Notes: generated by a model from the sequence alone, not told the origin. Numbered from the stretch's first letter, positions 10,311 through 19,847 are shown. The stretch: DNA of 64,000 nt from Burkholderia lata (GCF_902499335.1 NZ_CABVQK010000002.1:310001-374000); one strand, 5' to 3'. Numbers and translations are program-made.

Positions 10311-11237
10311 ATGACCGCCGCATTTCCGGAGATCCTCGCGCTCGGCGAGGCGATGATCGAATTCAACCAGTCGCAGCCGGGCCGGCCTGAATTCCTGCAG
10401 GGCTTCGGCGGCGACACGTCGAACTTCTGCATCGCCGCGGCGCGCCAGGGCGCGTCGACGGGCTTCGTGTCGGCGATCGGCGACGATCCGTTCGGCCGGC
10501 TGCTGGCCGACATGTGGCGCGCGGAGCACGTCGACGCGACGTACGTGCGTGTCGACCGTACGGCGCCGACGGGCGTGTATTTCGTCACGCACGGCGCCGA
10601 CGGCCACCAGTTCGACTACCTGCGTGCAGGCTCGGCGGCAAGCCGCTATGCAACGGGCGACCTGCCGCTCGACGCGCTGGCCGCCGCGAAGGCCGTGCAC
10701 CTGTCGGGCATCAGCCTCGCGATCAGCACGGCCGCGTGCGATGCCGCGTTCGCGGCGATCGACCACGCGCGCCGTAATGGCGCGAAGGTCAGCTTCGACA
10801 CGAACCTGCGGCTGAAGCTGTGGCCGCTGGCGCGCGCTCGCGCGGTGATGCGCGAAGCGCTGCGTCAGACGGACATCTGCCTGCCGAGCTGGGACGATGT
10901 GACGGCGCTCACGGGCGCGAACGATCGCGACGCGATCGTCGATGCGATGCTCGAACACGGGCCGCAAGTCGTCGCGCTGAAGCTCGGCAAGGAAGGCGCG
11001 TACGTGGCGACGCCGAACGAGCGGCGCGTCGTGCCGGGCTTCGCGGTCGAGGCCGTCGATGCGACGGGCGCGGGCGACTGCTTCGGCGGCGCCTTCGTCG
11101 CGCGGATCGTCGCGGGCGACGATCCGTTCGCGGCGGCGCGTTATGCGAACGCCGCGGCGGCGTTGTCGACGACGGGCTACGGCGCGGTCGCGCCGATTCC
11201 GCACCGCGATGCGGTGGAGCGCCTGATGCAAGGCTGA
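10311..11237 (+). CDS. kdgK: PfkB-family sugar kinase, 2-dehydro-3-deoxygluconokinase-like
   Basis: 308-residue ribokinase-fold kinase, likely phosphorylating 2-keto-3-deoxygluconate. The start ILALGEAMIEFNQ and the GGDTSNFCIAAARQGA motif fit the KdgK branch; the catalytic loop VDATGAGDCFGGAF is near residue 247. It follows rimO by only three bases and is likely co-transcribed, although no functional link is obvious. The exact sugar is inferred from resemblance. Confidence 0.82.
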   Translation: MTAAFPEILALGEAMIEFNQSQPGRPEFLQGFGGDTSNFCIAAARQGASTGFVSAIGDDPFGRLLADMWRAEHVDATYVRVDRTAPTGVYFVTHGADGHQFDYLRAGSAASRYATGDLPLDALAAAKAVHLSGISLAISTAACDAAFAAIDHARRNGAKVSFDTNLRLKLWPLARARAVMREALRQTDICLPSWDDVTALTGANDRDAIVDAMLEHGPQVVALKLGKEGAYVATPNERRVVPGFAVEAVDATGAGDCFGGAFVARIVAGDDPFAAARYANAAAALSTTGYGAVAPIPHRDAVERLMQG

Positions 11238-11306
11238 TGCGGGATGCGCACGCCGGCCACGGCACCGCACGAACGATTCATTCGATCAGCAGGATGAGGA
11301 GACGAC

Positions 11307-12497
11307 ATGCAACGTGAAGTGGTGGTGGTGAGCGGCGTGCGTACCGCGATCGGCGATTTCGGCGGCAGCCTGAAGGACATCGCGCCGACCGCGCTCGGTG
11401 CGAAGGTCGTGCGCGAAGTGCTGCAGCGTGCGCAGGTGTCGGGCGACGAGGTCGGTCATGTGGTGTTCGGCAACGTCGTGCACACGGAGCCGAAGGACAT
11501 GTATCTCGCGCGGGTCGCCGCGATCGATGGCGGCGTCGCGCAACATGCGCCGGCGCTCACGGTCAACCGGCTGTGTGGTTCGGGGCTGCAGGCGATCGTG
11601 TCGGCCGCGCAGGGCGTGCTGCTCGGCGACGCGGACATCGCGATCGCGGGCGGCGCGGAAAACATGAGCCGCGCGCCGTATTCGATCCCCGCCGCGCGCT
11701 TCGGGCAGCGCATGGGCGACATGCGCGCGGTCGACATGATGGTCGGCGCGCTGAATGATCCGTTCCAGACGATCCACATGGGCGTGACGGCCGAGAACGT
11801 CGCGGCGAAGTACGGCATTTCACGCGACGCGCAGGATGCGCTCGCGCTCGAATCGCACCGTCGCGCTTCGCATGCGGCGAAGGCCGGCTACTTCAAGGAC
11901 CAGATCCTGCCGGTCGAGCTGATCGGGTCGAAGAAGGGCACGCCGGTGGTGTTCGATCACGACGAACACGTGCGCCACGATGCGAGCCTGGAGGATTTCT
12001 CGAAGCTGCGGCCCGTATTCGTGAAGGAGAACGGCACGGTGACGGCCGGCAATGCGTCGGGCATCAACGATGCCGCTGCTGCCGTGCTGCTGATGGAGCG
12101 CGGTGTCGCCGAGAAGCGCGGCGCGCAGCCGCTCGCGCGCCTCGTCGCGTATGCGCATGCGGGTGTCGATCCGGCCTACATGGGGATCGGTCCCGTGCCG
12201 GCGACGCAGAAGGTGCTCGCGCGCGCGGGGCTGACGGTCGCCGATCTCGACGTGATCGAGGCAAACGAGGCGTTCGCCGCGCAGGCATGCGCGGTGACGC
12301 AGGAACTGGGTCTCGACCCGGCAAAGGTGAATCCGAACGGGTCCGGCATTTCGCTCGGCCACCCGATCGGCGCGACGGGCGCGTTGATCACCGTCAAGGC
12401 GCTGTACGAGCTGCAGCGTGTCGGCGGCCGATATGCGCTCGTGACGATGTGCATCGGCGGCGGGCAGGGCATCGCCGCGATTTTCGAGCGAATCTGA
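11307..12497 (+). CDS. bktB: Beta-ketothiolase BktB-like acetyl-CoA acyltransferase
   Basis: 396-residue thiolase with nucleophilic Cys near residue 90 (NRLCGSGLQA), NEAFAAQ, GHPIGATGA and CIGGGQG. Wording such as HTEPKDMYLARVAA resembles BktB of Cupriavidus, which also makes 3-ketovaleryl-CoA for copolymer synthesis. It is the second thiolase within 10 kb of the pha genes. AGGAGACG precedes the ATG. Substrate breadth is inferred from the family. Confidence 0.88.
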   Translation: MQREVVVVSGVRTAIGDFGGSLKDIAPTALGAKVVREVLQRAQVSGDEVGHVVFGNVVHTEPKDMYLARVAAIDGGVAQHAPALTVNRLCGSGLQAIVSAAQGVLLGDADIAIAGGAENMSRAPYSIPAARFGQRMGDMRAVDMMVGALNDPFQTIHMGVTAENVAAKYGISRDAQDALALESHRRASHAAKAGYFKDQILPVELIGSKKGTPVVFDHDEHVRHDASLEDFSKLRPVFVKENGTVTAGNASGINDAAAAVLLMERGVAEKRGAQPLARLVAYAHAGVDPAYMGIGPVPATQKVLARAGLTVADLDVIEANEAFAAQACAVTQELGLDPAKVNPNGSGISLGHPIGATGALITVKALYELQRVGGRYALVTMCIGGGQGIAAIFERI

Positions 12498-12515
12498 AGC
12501 AAGGAGCAACACAAG

Positions 12516-13058
12516 GTGGGTCGATATTCGCAATGGCAACGGGCGCTCGTCGTCGCGGGCGCGCTGGCGGCGGGCATGGCGATGCCGGGCCTGGCCGCCG
12601 CGCAGGCCGTCGCGCCTGGCGTGCAGCAGGATGAACCGGCAATGGCGCGGCCGCTGAAGCCGAATCCCGAGTTCGCCCGCCTGCCGCGCTATGAAGGCAC
12701 GCTCGGCGACCGGCCGATCGTCGTGCATCTCGGCCCGAAGACGGACGAGGAAGGCGTGCACGGCGAATACCAGTTCGCCGATACGGGCGAGGTCGTGCTG
12801 CTCGCGGGCGATCGCGACGGCGACACGCTCGAAATCGAGGAATCGAACGACGGCACGAACATCACGGGCGTGTGGGTCGGCCGCTTCGACGCGACGGGCG
12901 ACCTGAAGGCCGACCGGATGAATTCGGACGAGTCGGATCCGCAGCCCGTCGTGCTGCGTCTCGCGCCGGGCAAGCGCGCGGCGCTGCAGGTGCGCGACGG
13001 CCGCGTGCAGGAAATCGAGACGGTGAGCGGCGTCGTCAACCTGCGCACCGACGACTGA
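12516..13058 (+). CDS. Secreted hypothetical protein
   Basis: 180 residues starting at GTG, with AAGGAGC upstream and a clear signal peptide (ALVVAGALAAGMAMPGLAAAQA). The mature part is acidic and looks beta-rich (PRYEGTLGDRPIVVHLGPK, GVHGEYQFADTGEVVLLAG). I do not recognise a named family. It lies 18 bases after bktB and may share its transcript. Confidence 0.7.
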   Translation: MGRYSQWQRALVVAGALAAGMAMPGLAAAQAVAPGVQQDEPAMARPLKPNPEFARLPRYEGTLGDRPIVVHLGPKTDEEGVHGEYQFADTGEVVLLAGDRDGDTLEIEESNDGTNITGVWVGRFDATGDLKADRMNSDESDPQPVVLRLAPGKRAALQVRDGRVQEIETVSGVVNLRTDD

Positions 13059-13171
13059 ACCCGCGCTGGCTCGGTGCGCGCGGCGCGCATTGTACCGGGC
13101 CAATTGCGCCGATTTTGGCTAATCTAGCGACATATTCCGCAACCGAACGGCCTCGTGCCCGGCTTCCTGTC

Positions 13172-14353
13172 ATGACTGCATCCACTCCCAAGCGCGCGCT
13201 GCAAACCCGCATCGTTCAACCCGACGACGTGATCCCGGAAGGCTTCCGTTCGTTCGTGCCGCCGGTCGCGCGTGCGTCGACGGTCGTGTTCCCCGATCTC
13301 GCGACGATGCGTGCGCTCGTCTGGCACAACGACAACCAGTGGCGCTACGGGCTGCATGCGACGCCGACGTCGCTCGCGCTCGCGCAGCGGCTCGCCGAGA
13401 TCGAGGGCGGCACGCATGCGCTGCTGCAGCCGTCGGGCCTCGCGGCGATCATGAACGTCTACTTCGGGATCGTGAAAGCCGGCGACGACGTGCTGATCCC
13501 GCACAACGTGTACGGGCCGAACGCCGATTTCGGTAACTGGCTCGCGAAGGATTTCGGCATCACCGCGCGCTTCTACGATCCGCTGATCGGCGCCGGCATT
13601 GCCGACCTGATCCAGCCGAACACGCGGCTGATCTGGATCGAGGCGCCCGGCTCGGTGACGATGGAAGTGCCGGACGTGCAGGCGATCGCGGCGGCCGCGA
13701 AGGCGCGCGGCATCGTCACCGCGATCGACAACACGTTTTCGGCCGGGCTCGCGTTCAAGCCGTTCGATCACGGCGTCGACATCTCGGTGCAGGCGCTGAC
13801 CAAGTACCAGTCGGGCGGCAGCGACGTGCTGATGGGCGCGACGATCACCGCGAATGCGGAACTGCACGCGCAGCTGAAGCTCGCGCGGATGCGCTGCGGG
13901 GTCGGCGTGTCGGTCGACGATTGCTCGCTCGTGCTGCGCAGCCTGCCGAGCATGCAGGTGCGCTTCGACGCGCACAGCAAGAGCGCGCTCGCGCTCGCGC
14001 AATGGCTGAAGGCGCGGCCGGAGATCGCATCGGTGCTGCACCCGCAGATTGCCGATTGCCCGGGGCATGCGTCGTTCATGCGCGATTTCACCGGCGCGGG
14101 CGGGTTGTTCTCGGTGGTGTTCGACGAACGCTACAGTGCGGAGCAGATCGACCGCTTCGTCGAGTCGCTCGAGCTGTTCGCAATCGGCTGGAGCTGGGGC
14201 GGCGCGTGCAGCCTCGCGATGCCCTACGACGTGGCGTCGATGCGTCCGGACTGGCCGCATCGCGGCACGCTGGTGCGTTTCTATGTCGGCCTGGAAGACG
14301 AAGCCGACCTGCGCGCGGATATCGAGCGCGCAATGCAGGCCGCACTCGGCTGA
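13172..14353 (+). CDS. metC: Cystathionine beta-lyase
   Basis: PLP enzyme that splits cystathionine to homocysteine, pyruvate and ammonia in methionine synthesis. 393 residues, Cys/Met metabolism family; the PLP lysine is in ALTKYQSGGSDVLMG, and EAPGSVTMEVPD and DNTFSAG are the usual neighbours. The ATG at 13172 matches family N-termini; the longer frame upstream is spurious. A bidirectional terminator follows. Confidence 0.92.
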   Translation: MTASTPKRALQTRIVQPDDVIPEGFRSFVPPVARASTVVFPDLATMRALVWHNDNQWRYGLHATPTSLALAQRLAEIEGGTHALLQPSGLAAIMNVYFGIVKAGDDVLIPHNVYGPNADFGNWLAKDFGITARFYDPLIGAGIADLIQPNTRLIWIEAPGSVTMEVPDVQAIAAAAKARGIVTAIDNTFSAGLAFKPFDHGVDISVQALTKYQSGGSDVLMGATITANAELHAQLKLARMRCGVGVSVDDCSLVLRSLPSMQVRFDAHSKSALALAQWLKARPEIASVLHPQIADCPGHASFMRDFTGAGGLFSVVFDERYSAEQIDRFVESLELFAIGWSWGGACSLAMPYDVASMRPDWPHRGTLVRFYVGLEDEADLRADIERAMQAALG

Positions 14354-14389
14354 TCGCCAGCCGATAACGCTCCTCCGCAGAAAAACAAA

Positions 14390-14424
14390 ACGCCGGCGCG
14401 ATGTAACATCGCGCCGGCGTTTTT
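14390..14424. terminator. Bidirectional terminator between metC and serB
   Basis: A 14-bp perfect stem (ACGCCGGCGCGATG with its complement) and a three-base loop, with an A-rich tract on the left and five T on the right. It can serve both converging genes. Confidence 0.9.
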
Positions 14425-14443
14425 CATTTCGGATTCCGCGGGA

Positions 14444-15289
14444 TCAGAACAGCCGCAGCAGCCCGTCGAGGCCGACGTGATCGAACGCGACCGTCGCCGC
14501 ATCGCGCACGACGGGCTTCGCGTGGAATGCTACCGACAGCCCGGCTTCGGCCATCATCTTCAGGTCGTTCGACCCGTCGCCCATCGCGATCGCACGGCTT
14601 GCCTCGAGGCCGAGCGACGCGCAGGTCTCGCGCAGCAGGCGCGCCTTCACGTCGGCGTTGACGATCTCGCCGAGCACCTTGCCGGTCAGCTTGCCGTCGA
14701 CGATCTCGAGCGTGTTCGCATGCGCGTAGTCGAGGCCGAGGCGCGCCTTCAGCCGCTCGGTGAAGAACGTGAAGCCGCCCGACACGAGCAGCGTCTTCAT
14801 GCCGGCGGCCTTCACGCCGGCGAGCATCTTCTCGGCGCCCGGCGACAGTTGCAGCCGTTCCTCGTACACGCGTTCGAGCGCGTGCGCGTCGAGCCCGGCC
14901 AACAGTGCGACGCGGCGCGTCAGGCTTTCGTTGAAGTCGCGGATCTCGCCGCGCATCGACGCTTCGGTGATCTCGGCGACCTGCGTTTTCAGCCCGCAGA
15001 AATCAGCGATCTCGTCGATGCATTCGATCGTGATCAGCGTCGAATCCATGTCCATCACGGCAAGCCCGAAATCGCCGAGCGTGAGGCCGGCCTCGACGAA
15101 CGCGAAGTCGAGCGCGTGCGTGCCGCAGTACGCATCGATATCGAGGCGCTGCGCCGGGTTCGCGTTGTCGATCCGCAGCGCGTGATCGTCGGTCTGCACG
15201 ATGCGGGTGCCGCGCGACAGCGCGAGCAGCGGTTTGTGATGGGCGTCCGACAGCGGCGCAAGACTCTGGATGACGAGGTTGTGGGTCAT
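14444..15289 (-). CDS. serB: Phosphoserine phosphatase
   Basis: Last step of serine synthesis, hydrolysing O-phosphoserine. 281 residues: an ACT-like N-terminal part, then a HAD core with nucleophile motif AVMDMDSTLITIE near residue 77, VSGGFTFF, and the Mg-binding AMGDGSNDLKMM. The start at 15289 (MTHNLVIQ) is preferred to a longer frame whose first 28 residues look non-homologous. It converges with metC. Confidence 0.95.
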   Translation of the reverse strand: MTHNLVIQSLAPLSDAHHKPLLALSRGTRIVQTDDHALRIDNANPAQRLDIDAYCGTHALDFAFVEAGLTLGDFGLAVMDMDSTLITIECIDEIADFCGLKTQVAEITEASMRGEIRDFNESLTRRVALLAGLDAHALERVYEERLQLSPGAEKMLAGVKAAGMKTLLVSGGFTFFTERLKARLGLDYAHANTLEIVDGKLTGKVLGEIVNADVKARLLRETCASLGLEASRAIAMGDGSNDLKMMAEAGLSVAFHAKPVVRDAATVAFDHVGLDGLLRLF

Positions 15290-15494
15290 GACGGGATGGT
15301 TGGGAGGCGAATGAAAAGCGTGCGCGGCCAATGGGCGGCCGTCTGCGAGCGCGGCCCCTCGGCAGCGGGCCATGACGTCGCGAACGCGTCATTGTAGCCG
15401 GTTGGTATCGGATAGCTATCGGATAGCCGCCAGATCCCCCACGGGTAGCCGCCAGGGCAGTGCGTACGGCGGATCCCCGGGCGTATGCCGGCGT

Positions 15495-16433
15495 TTACCC
15501 GTCCGCGCGATCCCAGTACGGCGGATCGCCGAAATGCTCGGCCAGGTACGCGATGAACGCGAGGGTCTTCAGCGGAACGTGCGCGCGGCTCGGGTAGACG
15601 GCCCAGATCGCAATGTCTTCCGCGAACGGATAGTCGTCGAGCACCGTGACGAGCGCGCCGCTCGCGAGCAGCGGGCCGACGTCCCAGGTCGACTTGATCG
15701 CGATCCCGAAGCCGTCGACGAGCGCTTCGCGGATCGCCTCGCCGTTGCTCGCGACGAGCCGGCCGCCGACCCGCACGGTGAGCGGGCCTTGCGGCGTGGC
15801 GAATGACCAGTCGCGCTGGTCGCCGAGGATCACGCACTCGTGCTGCGCGAGGTCGGCCGGATGGCGCGGCGTGCCGTGCTCGGCGAGGTACGCGGGCGAG
15901 CAGCACAGCACGCGGCGGTTCACGGCGAGCTTGCGCGCGACGAGCGTCGAATCCTTCAGCGTGCCGAGGCGGATCGCGACGTCGTAACCGTCATCGACGA
16001 GATCGACGATCTCGTCCGACAGCCGCAGGTCGAGCGACACGGACGGATAGCGGCGCAGGAACGCGGGAATCACCGGCGCGACATGCTGGCGGCCGAACGA
16101 CGACGACATCGACACCTTCAGCCGCCCGTACGGCTCGGTTCGGCCATGGCCGACCGACGCGCGCGCGGCGTCGGCGGCCGACAGCAGCGTGTCGGCGTGG
16201 GCCATGAAGACTTCGCCGTCCTGCGTGAGGCTGATGCGGCGCGTGGTGCGGTGCAGCAGTCGCGCGCCGAGCTGGCGTTCGAGCTGCGCGATGCGCGCGC
16301 TCGCGACCGCGGCCGATACGCCGAATTCGCGCCCGGCCGCGGTGACGTTCGCGAGCAGCGCCGCGCGCACGAACAGCGCGACGTCGAGCAGGTCGAGCGG
16401 CTTGTCAGGGGCCGGAATCGGATCGGAGGCCAT
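15495..16433 (-). CDS. LysR-family transcriptional regulator
   Basis: 312 residues. The N-terminal helix-turn-helix lies at about 14-75 (FGVSAAVASARIAQLERQLGARLLHRTTRR), followed by a substrate-binding domain of the CrgA/DmlR-like kind. It is divergent from an alcohol dehydrogenase gene, with a perfect palindrome in between, so it probably regulates that gene and itself. The inducer is unknown. Confidence 0.9.
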   Translation of the reverse strand: MASDPIPAPDKPLDLLDVALFVRAALLANVTAAGREFGVSAAVASARIAQLERQLGARLLHRTTRRISLTQDGEVFMAHADTLLSAADAARASVGHGRTEPYGRLKVSMSSSFGRQHVAPVIPAFLRRYPSVSLDLRLSDEIVDLVDDGYDVAIRLGTLKDSTLVARKLAVNRRVLCCSPAYLAEHGTPRHPADLAQHECVILGDQRDWSFATPQGPLTVRVGGRLVASNGEAIREALVDGFGIAIKSTWDVGPLLASGALVTVLDDYPFAEDIAIWAVYPSRAHVPLKTLAFIAYLAEHFGDPPYWDRADG

Positions 16434-16443
16434 TATTCTGAAA

Positions 16444-16464
16444 TTCCTGAAAATGTTTCAGGAA
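16444..16464. promoter_or_regulatory. Perfect palindrome, probable LysR operator
   Basis: Arms TTCCTGAAA and TTTCAGGAA around ATG, 11 bases upstream of the LysR gene start and about 90 before the divergent dehydrogenase. It is dyadic like LysR boxes (T-N11-A). Confidence 0.65.
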
Positions 16465-16555
16465 ATATAGCGGTTTTCTCGAATGATCGGGTTGCCTACG
16501 ATGACGTTCATGGGGCTGCGTCGCGGCCCCCAGGTTTCCCTGAAGGAGTTTCGTG

Positions 16556-17572
16556 ATGAAAGCCGTTGGACTGACCCGTTATCTGCCGATCGACGACCCG
16601 CAAGCGCTGCTCGACGTGGAGCTGCCGCAGCCCGTGCCGGGCCCGCGCGACCTGCTCGTAAAGGTCGAGGCGATTTCCGTGAACCCGGTGGACACCAAGG
16701 TGCGCGCGCCGAAGCCGAAGGTCGAGGACACGCCGCGCGTGCTCGGCTGGGATGCGGCCGGCACGGTGGTCGCGGTCGGCGCCGACGTGACGCTGTTCCG
16801 GCCCGGCGACGCGGTGTTCTACGCGGGCAGCATCACGCGGCCCGGGGCGAACAGCGAATTCCATACGGTCGACGAGCGGATCGCCGCGCTGAAGCCGCGC
16901 ACGCTCGATTTCGCCGCGGCGGCCGCATTGCCGCTCACCGCGCTGACCGCATGGGAAGCGCTGTTCGACCGCCTGCACGTGTCGCCGCAGGGCGCGGACG
17001 CCGGCAAGTCGGTGCTGATCATCGGCGGCGCGGGCGGTGTGGGCTCGATCGCGATCCAGCTCGCGAAGGCGCTCGGCAAGCTGCACGTGATCGCGACGGC
17101 GTCGCGCCCGGCGTCGGCCGACTGGGTGCGCTCGCTGGGCGCGGACACGGTGGTCGACCATTTCGGCGACCTGCCTGCGCAGTTGCGCGAGGCCGGGCAT
17201 CCGAACGTCGACTACGTGCTGATTTTCAACGACACGGATCGTCATTTTCCTGCCGCTGCGGAAGTAATCCGGCCGCAGGGCGGCATTTGCACGATCGTCG
17301 AGAACGACAAGCCGGTGCCGGTCGAACTGCTGAAGGCCAAGAGTGCCGCGTTTCACTGGGAGTTCATGTTCACGCGCGCGATGTTCGAGACGCCGGACAT
17401 GATCGAGCAGCACCGGATCCTCGGCGAAGTCGCGCGGCTCGTCGACGGCGGCACGCTGCGCACGACGCTCGGCGAGCAGCTCGGCACGATCAATGCCGCG
17501 AACGTGCGGCGTGCGCACCAGATGCTCGAGGCCGGGCGTTCGATCGGCAAGCTCGTGCTGAGCGGCTTCTGA
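16556..17572 (+). CDS. Zinc-type alcohol dehydrogenase family protein (MDR, quinone-reductase-like)
   Basis: 338 residues of the medium-chain dehydrogenase/reductase superfamily. The GroES-like N-terminal domain (VKVEAISVNPVDTKVR, LGWDAAGTV) precedes a Rossmann domain with IIGGAGGVGSIAIQLAK near residue 160. No structural zinc Cys cluster is visible, so it groups with QOR-like reductases using NADPH. AAGGAG lies just upstream of the ATG at 16556; a GTG three bases earlier is less likely. It is probably controlled by the divergent LysR protein. Confidence 0.85.
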   Translation: MKAVGLTRYLPIDDPQALLDVELPQPVPGPRDLLVKVEAISVNPVDTKVRAPKPKVEDTPRVLGWDAAGTVVAVGADVTLFRPGDAVFYAGSITRPGANSEFHTVDERIAALKPRTLDFAAAAALPLTALTAWEALFDRLHVSPQGADAGKSVLIIGGAGGVGSIAIQLAKALGKLHVIATASRPASADWVRSLGADTVVDHFGDLPAQLREAGHPNVDYVLIFNDTDRHFPAAAEVIRPQGGICTIVENDKPVPVELLKAKSAAFHWEFMFTRAMFETPDMIEQHRILGEVARLVDGGTLRTTLGEQLGTINAANVRRAHQMLEAGRSIGKLVLSGF

Positions 17573-17731
17573 GCGGGCATCGCGCGTAAGGTTGCGGCGC
17601 CGCGAACGCAAGCGGGGTAACACCCGATGCGTTTGCGGCGCACTGCATGCCGCTTGGCGGTAGACTGGCAGCGCATCATGCATCGAAAACCGCGCGGCAC
17701 GCGCGTGCCGCCGCATACCAAGGAGGTCAGC

Positions 17732-18283
17732 ATGAGCCAACGCAGCTTGTCAGTCGCCGCATCGTGGTCGGTCGTGTTCGCGGCGGCGTGCGTCAGCGCG
17801 AGCGTATTCGCGGCGCCGCCGGTCAAGGGCAGCCTGAAGGGCGGCGGTACCGGACAGCTCGAATACACCGTCAAGGTCGACTCGAAGACCTTCGGCAATA
17901 CGCAGGAGACCCGCAAGATCCGCTCGGGCGAGACGGACGACTTCAACTGGAAGTCGGTGCCGCCGAGCGGTGCGGTCGCGATGCCGGACGGTTGCCCGAG
18001 CGCCGACAGCCTGCCGCGCGACGAGAACGGCGCGATGGTGCGCCAGACCCAGGTGCGGCTCGCGCCGTCGATCGACGCGAAGGGGATTGCCAACGTGCAG
18101 TTGAGCTTCCAGGCGGCCGCGCCGAAGGGCACGCGCAACGTGACGGCCGGCGGCAAGTCGCTGCAATGCCCGGACGTCGTGTCGGTGAGCCAGGTGAAGT
18201 GGGTATCGATCTCGACCAATGGCGGTTCGAAGTCCGTCACGATGAGCGACGGCACGAAAGTGACCGTGTCGATCAAGCGCTGA
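17732..18283 (+). CDS. Secreted hypothetical protein
   Basis: 183 residues with a signal peptide (VVFAAACVSASVFAA) and a strong ribosome site AAGGAGGT. The mature part is basic and Ser/Thr/Lys-rich, opening with a Gly-rich GSLKGGGTG stretch, and has only two Cys. It looks like a small periplasmic beta protein. I know of no function. Confidence 0.7.
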   Translation: MSQRSLSVAASWSVVFAAACVSASVFAAPPVKGSLKGGGTGQLEYTVKVDSKTFGNTQETRKIRSGETDDFNWKSVPPSGAVAMPDGCPSADSLPRDENGAMVRQTQVRLAPSIDAKGIANVQLSFQAAAPKGTRNVTAGGKSLQCPDVVSVSQVKWVSISTNGGSKSVTMSDGTKVTVSIKR

Positions 18284-18528
18284 GCGACGCGCGCGGGCCG
18301 GCGCCGGTGTGCGCGCAACGGATTCGACCTGCGGGCCGGCCCGGCGACACGTGACCGCTTCGTGTCGCCGTCACGATGCTCGCCCGCTACCTGCCGCGCG
18401 CTACCGTGTTGCTGCAACGGCATGACAGTCGTTTGACGTCCGACAGCGTCGCGTGGCGACCTGCGTGACGTCATGCGAATGTCACGCTATGCTCGCCCGC
18501 ATCCTCACCTTCCGGTCACGACATCCCG

Positions 18529-19002
18529 ATGAAATGCCGAATGCGCGCGTTGCTGTATGCCATCGCGTTCGTCGCCGTGCACGCGCACGCGGCGGACGAT
18601 TGCGGTTTCGTGAAGAAGGTCGAGTTGCCGTCGCGGCAGCAGGTGGCGGTCGTGTCGAGCGGCGCGCTCGAACCGTGCTCGACCGGCAGCTACGCGGTGC
18701 GCGTGTATTCGACCGCGCATGCCGCCCCCGGCTTCGATACAGACGACTACGTGACGGGCGCGCTGCATGCGCGTGACGGGACGGTCACCGATGCGTTCAC
18801 TGCCGACCTCGGCGCGCGTGCGCCGCAGGCGCTCGTCGTGACGACGCGCTCGGCCGGCAGCGGCGGCTATGTCGGCGCGCAGGCCTATGTGACGACGCCG
18901 CGCGCGGTGCGGCTCGTTGCGTCGGTCGACGGGCTCGCGCCTGACGCGGACATCGCGGCCGCGTTGAGGCAATCAATCGGCAAGCGCCGCAGCGTGCGCT
19001 GA
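18529..19002 (+). CDS. PliI-type periplasmic lysozyme inhibitor-like protein
   Basis: 157 residues with a signal peptide ending near AHAA. The mature part follows the PliI pattern: SYAVRVYS, a DGTVTDAFTADLG stretch, then VVTTRSAGSGGYVGAQAY, the conserved Ser/Gly-rich loop that in characterised PliI proteins plugs the active site of invertebrate-type lysozyme. Function is inferred from this family resemblance. Two Cys may form a disulphide. No operon partners. Confidence 0.7.
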   Translation: MKCRMRALLYAIAFVAVHAHAADDCGFVKKVELPSRQQVAVVSSGALEPCSTGSYAVRVYSTAHAAPGFDTDDYVTGALHARDGTVTDAFTADLGARAPQALVVTTRSAGSGGYVGAQAYVTTPRAVRLVASVDGLAPDADIAAALRQSIGKRRSVR

Positions 19003-19043
19003 CCGGCAAACCGCGCGAACGCATCGCGCGGTGACGCTGCGTG

Positions 19044-19847
19044 TCAGTGCGCGCGTTCTTCGAGCCGCGCTGCGAGAAAGCGATGATCGGCCGAGAACAG
19101 CCGGCGATAGGTCATCAGCACTGCGCCGACGGTGCCGAGCGCCGAAGCCGCGGCGATCAGGAACATGATCACGATCTGGTAGCGCACCGCCTGCAGCGGT
19201 GACTGGCCGGCCAGCACCTGGCCCGTCATCATCCCCGGCAGGCTCACGACGCCGACGACGGCCATCTGGTTCAGCGTCGGCAGCATGCCCGCGCGCACGG
19301 CCTGGCGTGCTGCGTCCTGCGCGGCTTCCCAGCGCGTCGCGCCGAGCGCGAGTGCGGTTTCGACGCGGTCGCGGCGCGCCGTGAGTTCTTCCATCATCCG
19401 CTCGACACCGAGCGACACGCCCGTGAGCGTATTGCCGAGAATCATCCCGAGGATCGGAATCGCGTATTGCGGCGCGTACCACGGATGGATGCGGATCACG
19501 ACGAACAGGCCGACCGCTGCCACGAACCAGCTGCTGAACCAGATCGATGCGATGCTGTCGATGCGCTGGCCGCGATACGTGCGCTTGCCGCGCCCCGCGC
19601 CGGCGAACCCGGCGATCAGCGTCATCAGCGCGGTGAGCGGCAGCACGACGTACCAGTGCGGATGGCCGAACACCCAGCCGAGCACGTAGCCGATCGCGAG
19701 CAACTGCACGACGGTGCGCACGGCCGCGAGCGCGAGCTTGCGGCCGAGGCCGAGCGACAGGGCCATCGAGATCGCGCCGTTGACCGCGACGAGCGCAGCG
19801 GCGATGCCGACGTCGACGAGGCTCAGGTCCTGCAGTGCGGGGCTCAT
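19044..19847 (-). CDS. fetB: FetB-like ABC permease (UPF0014)
   Basis: 267 residues with about seven hydrophobic segments and the conserved SLGLGRKLALAAVRTVVQL, GMILGNTLTGVSLG and PGMMTGQVLAG motifs of the FetB/YbbM family, linked in E. coli to iron export. It overlaps the stop of fetA by four bases (ATGA), so the two are translationally coupled. The start at 19847 is used because the longer frame upstream overlaps fetA. Confidence 0.88.
   Translation of the reverse strand: MSPALQDLSLVDVGIAAALVAVNGAISMALSLGLGRKLALAAVRTVVQLLAIGYVLGWVFGHPHWYVVLPLTALMTLIAGFAGAGRGKRTYRGQRIDSIASIWFSSWFVAAVGLFVVIRIHPWYAPQYAIPILGMILGNTLTGVSLGVERMMEELTARRDRVETALALGATRWEAAQDAARQAVRAGMLPTLNQMAVVGVVSLPGMMTGQVLAGQSPLQAVRYQIVIMFLIAAASALGTVGAVLMTYRRLFSADHRFLAARLEERAH

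Noticed and set aside
8913..11270. 785-codon open frame antisense to rimO and kdgK
   Set aside because: Arg/Ala/His-rich shadow of GC-rich codons, with no recognisable domain; the plus-strand genes are clear.
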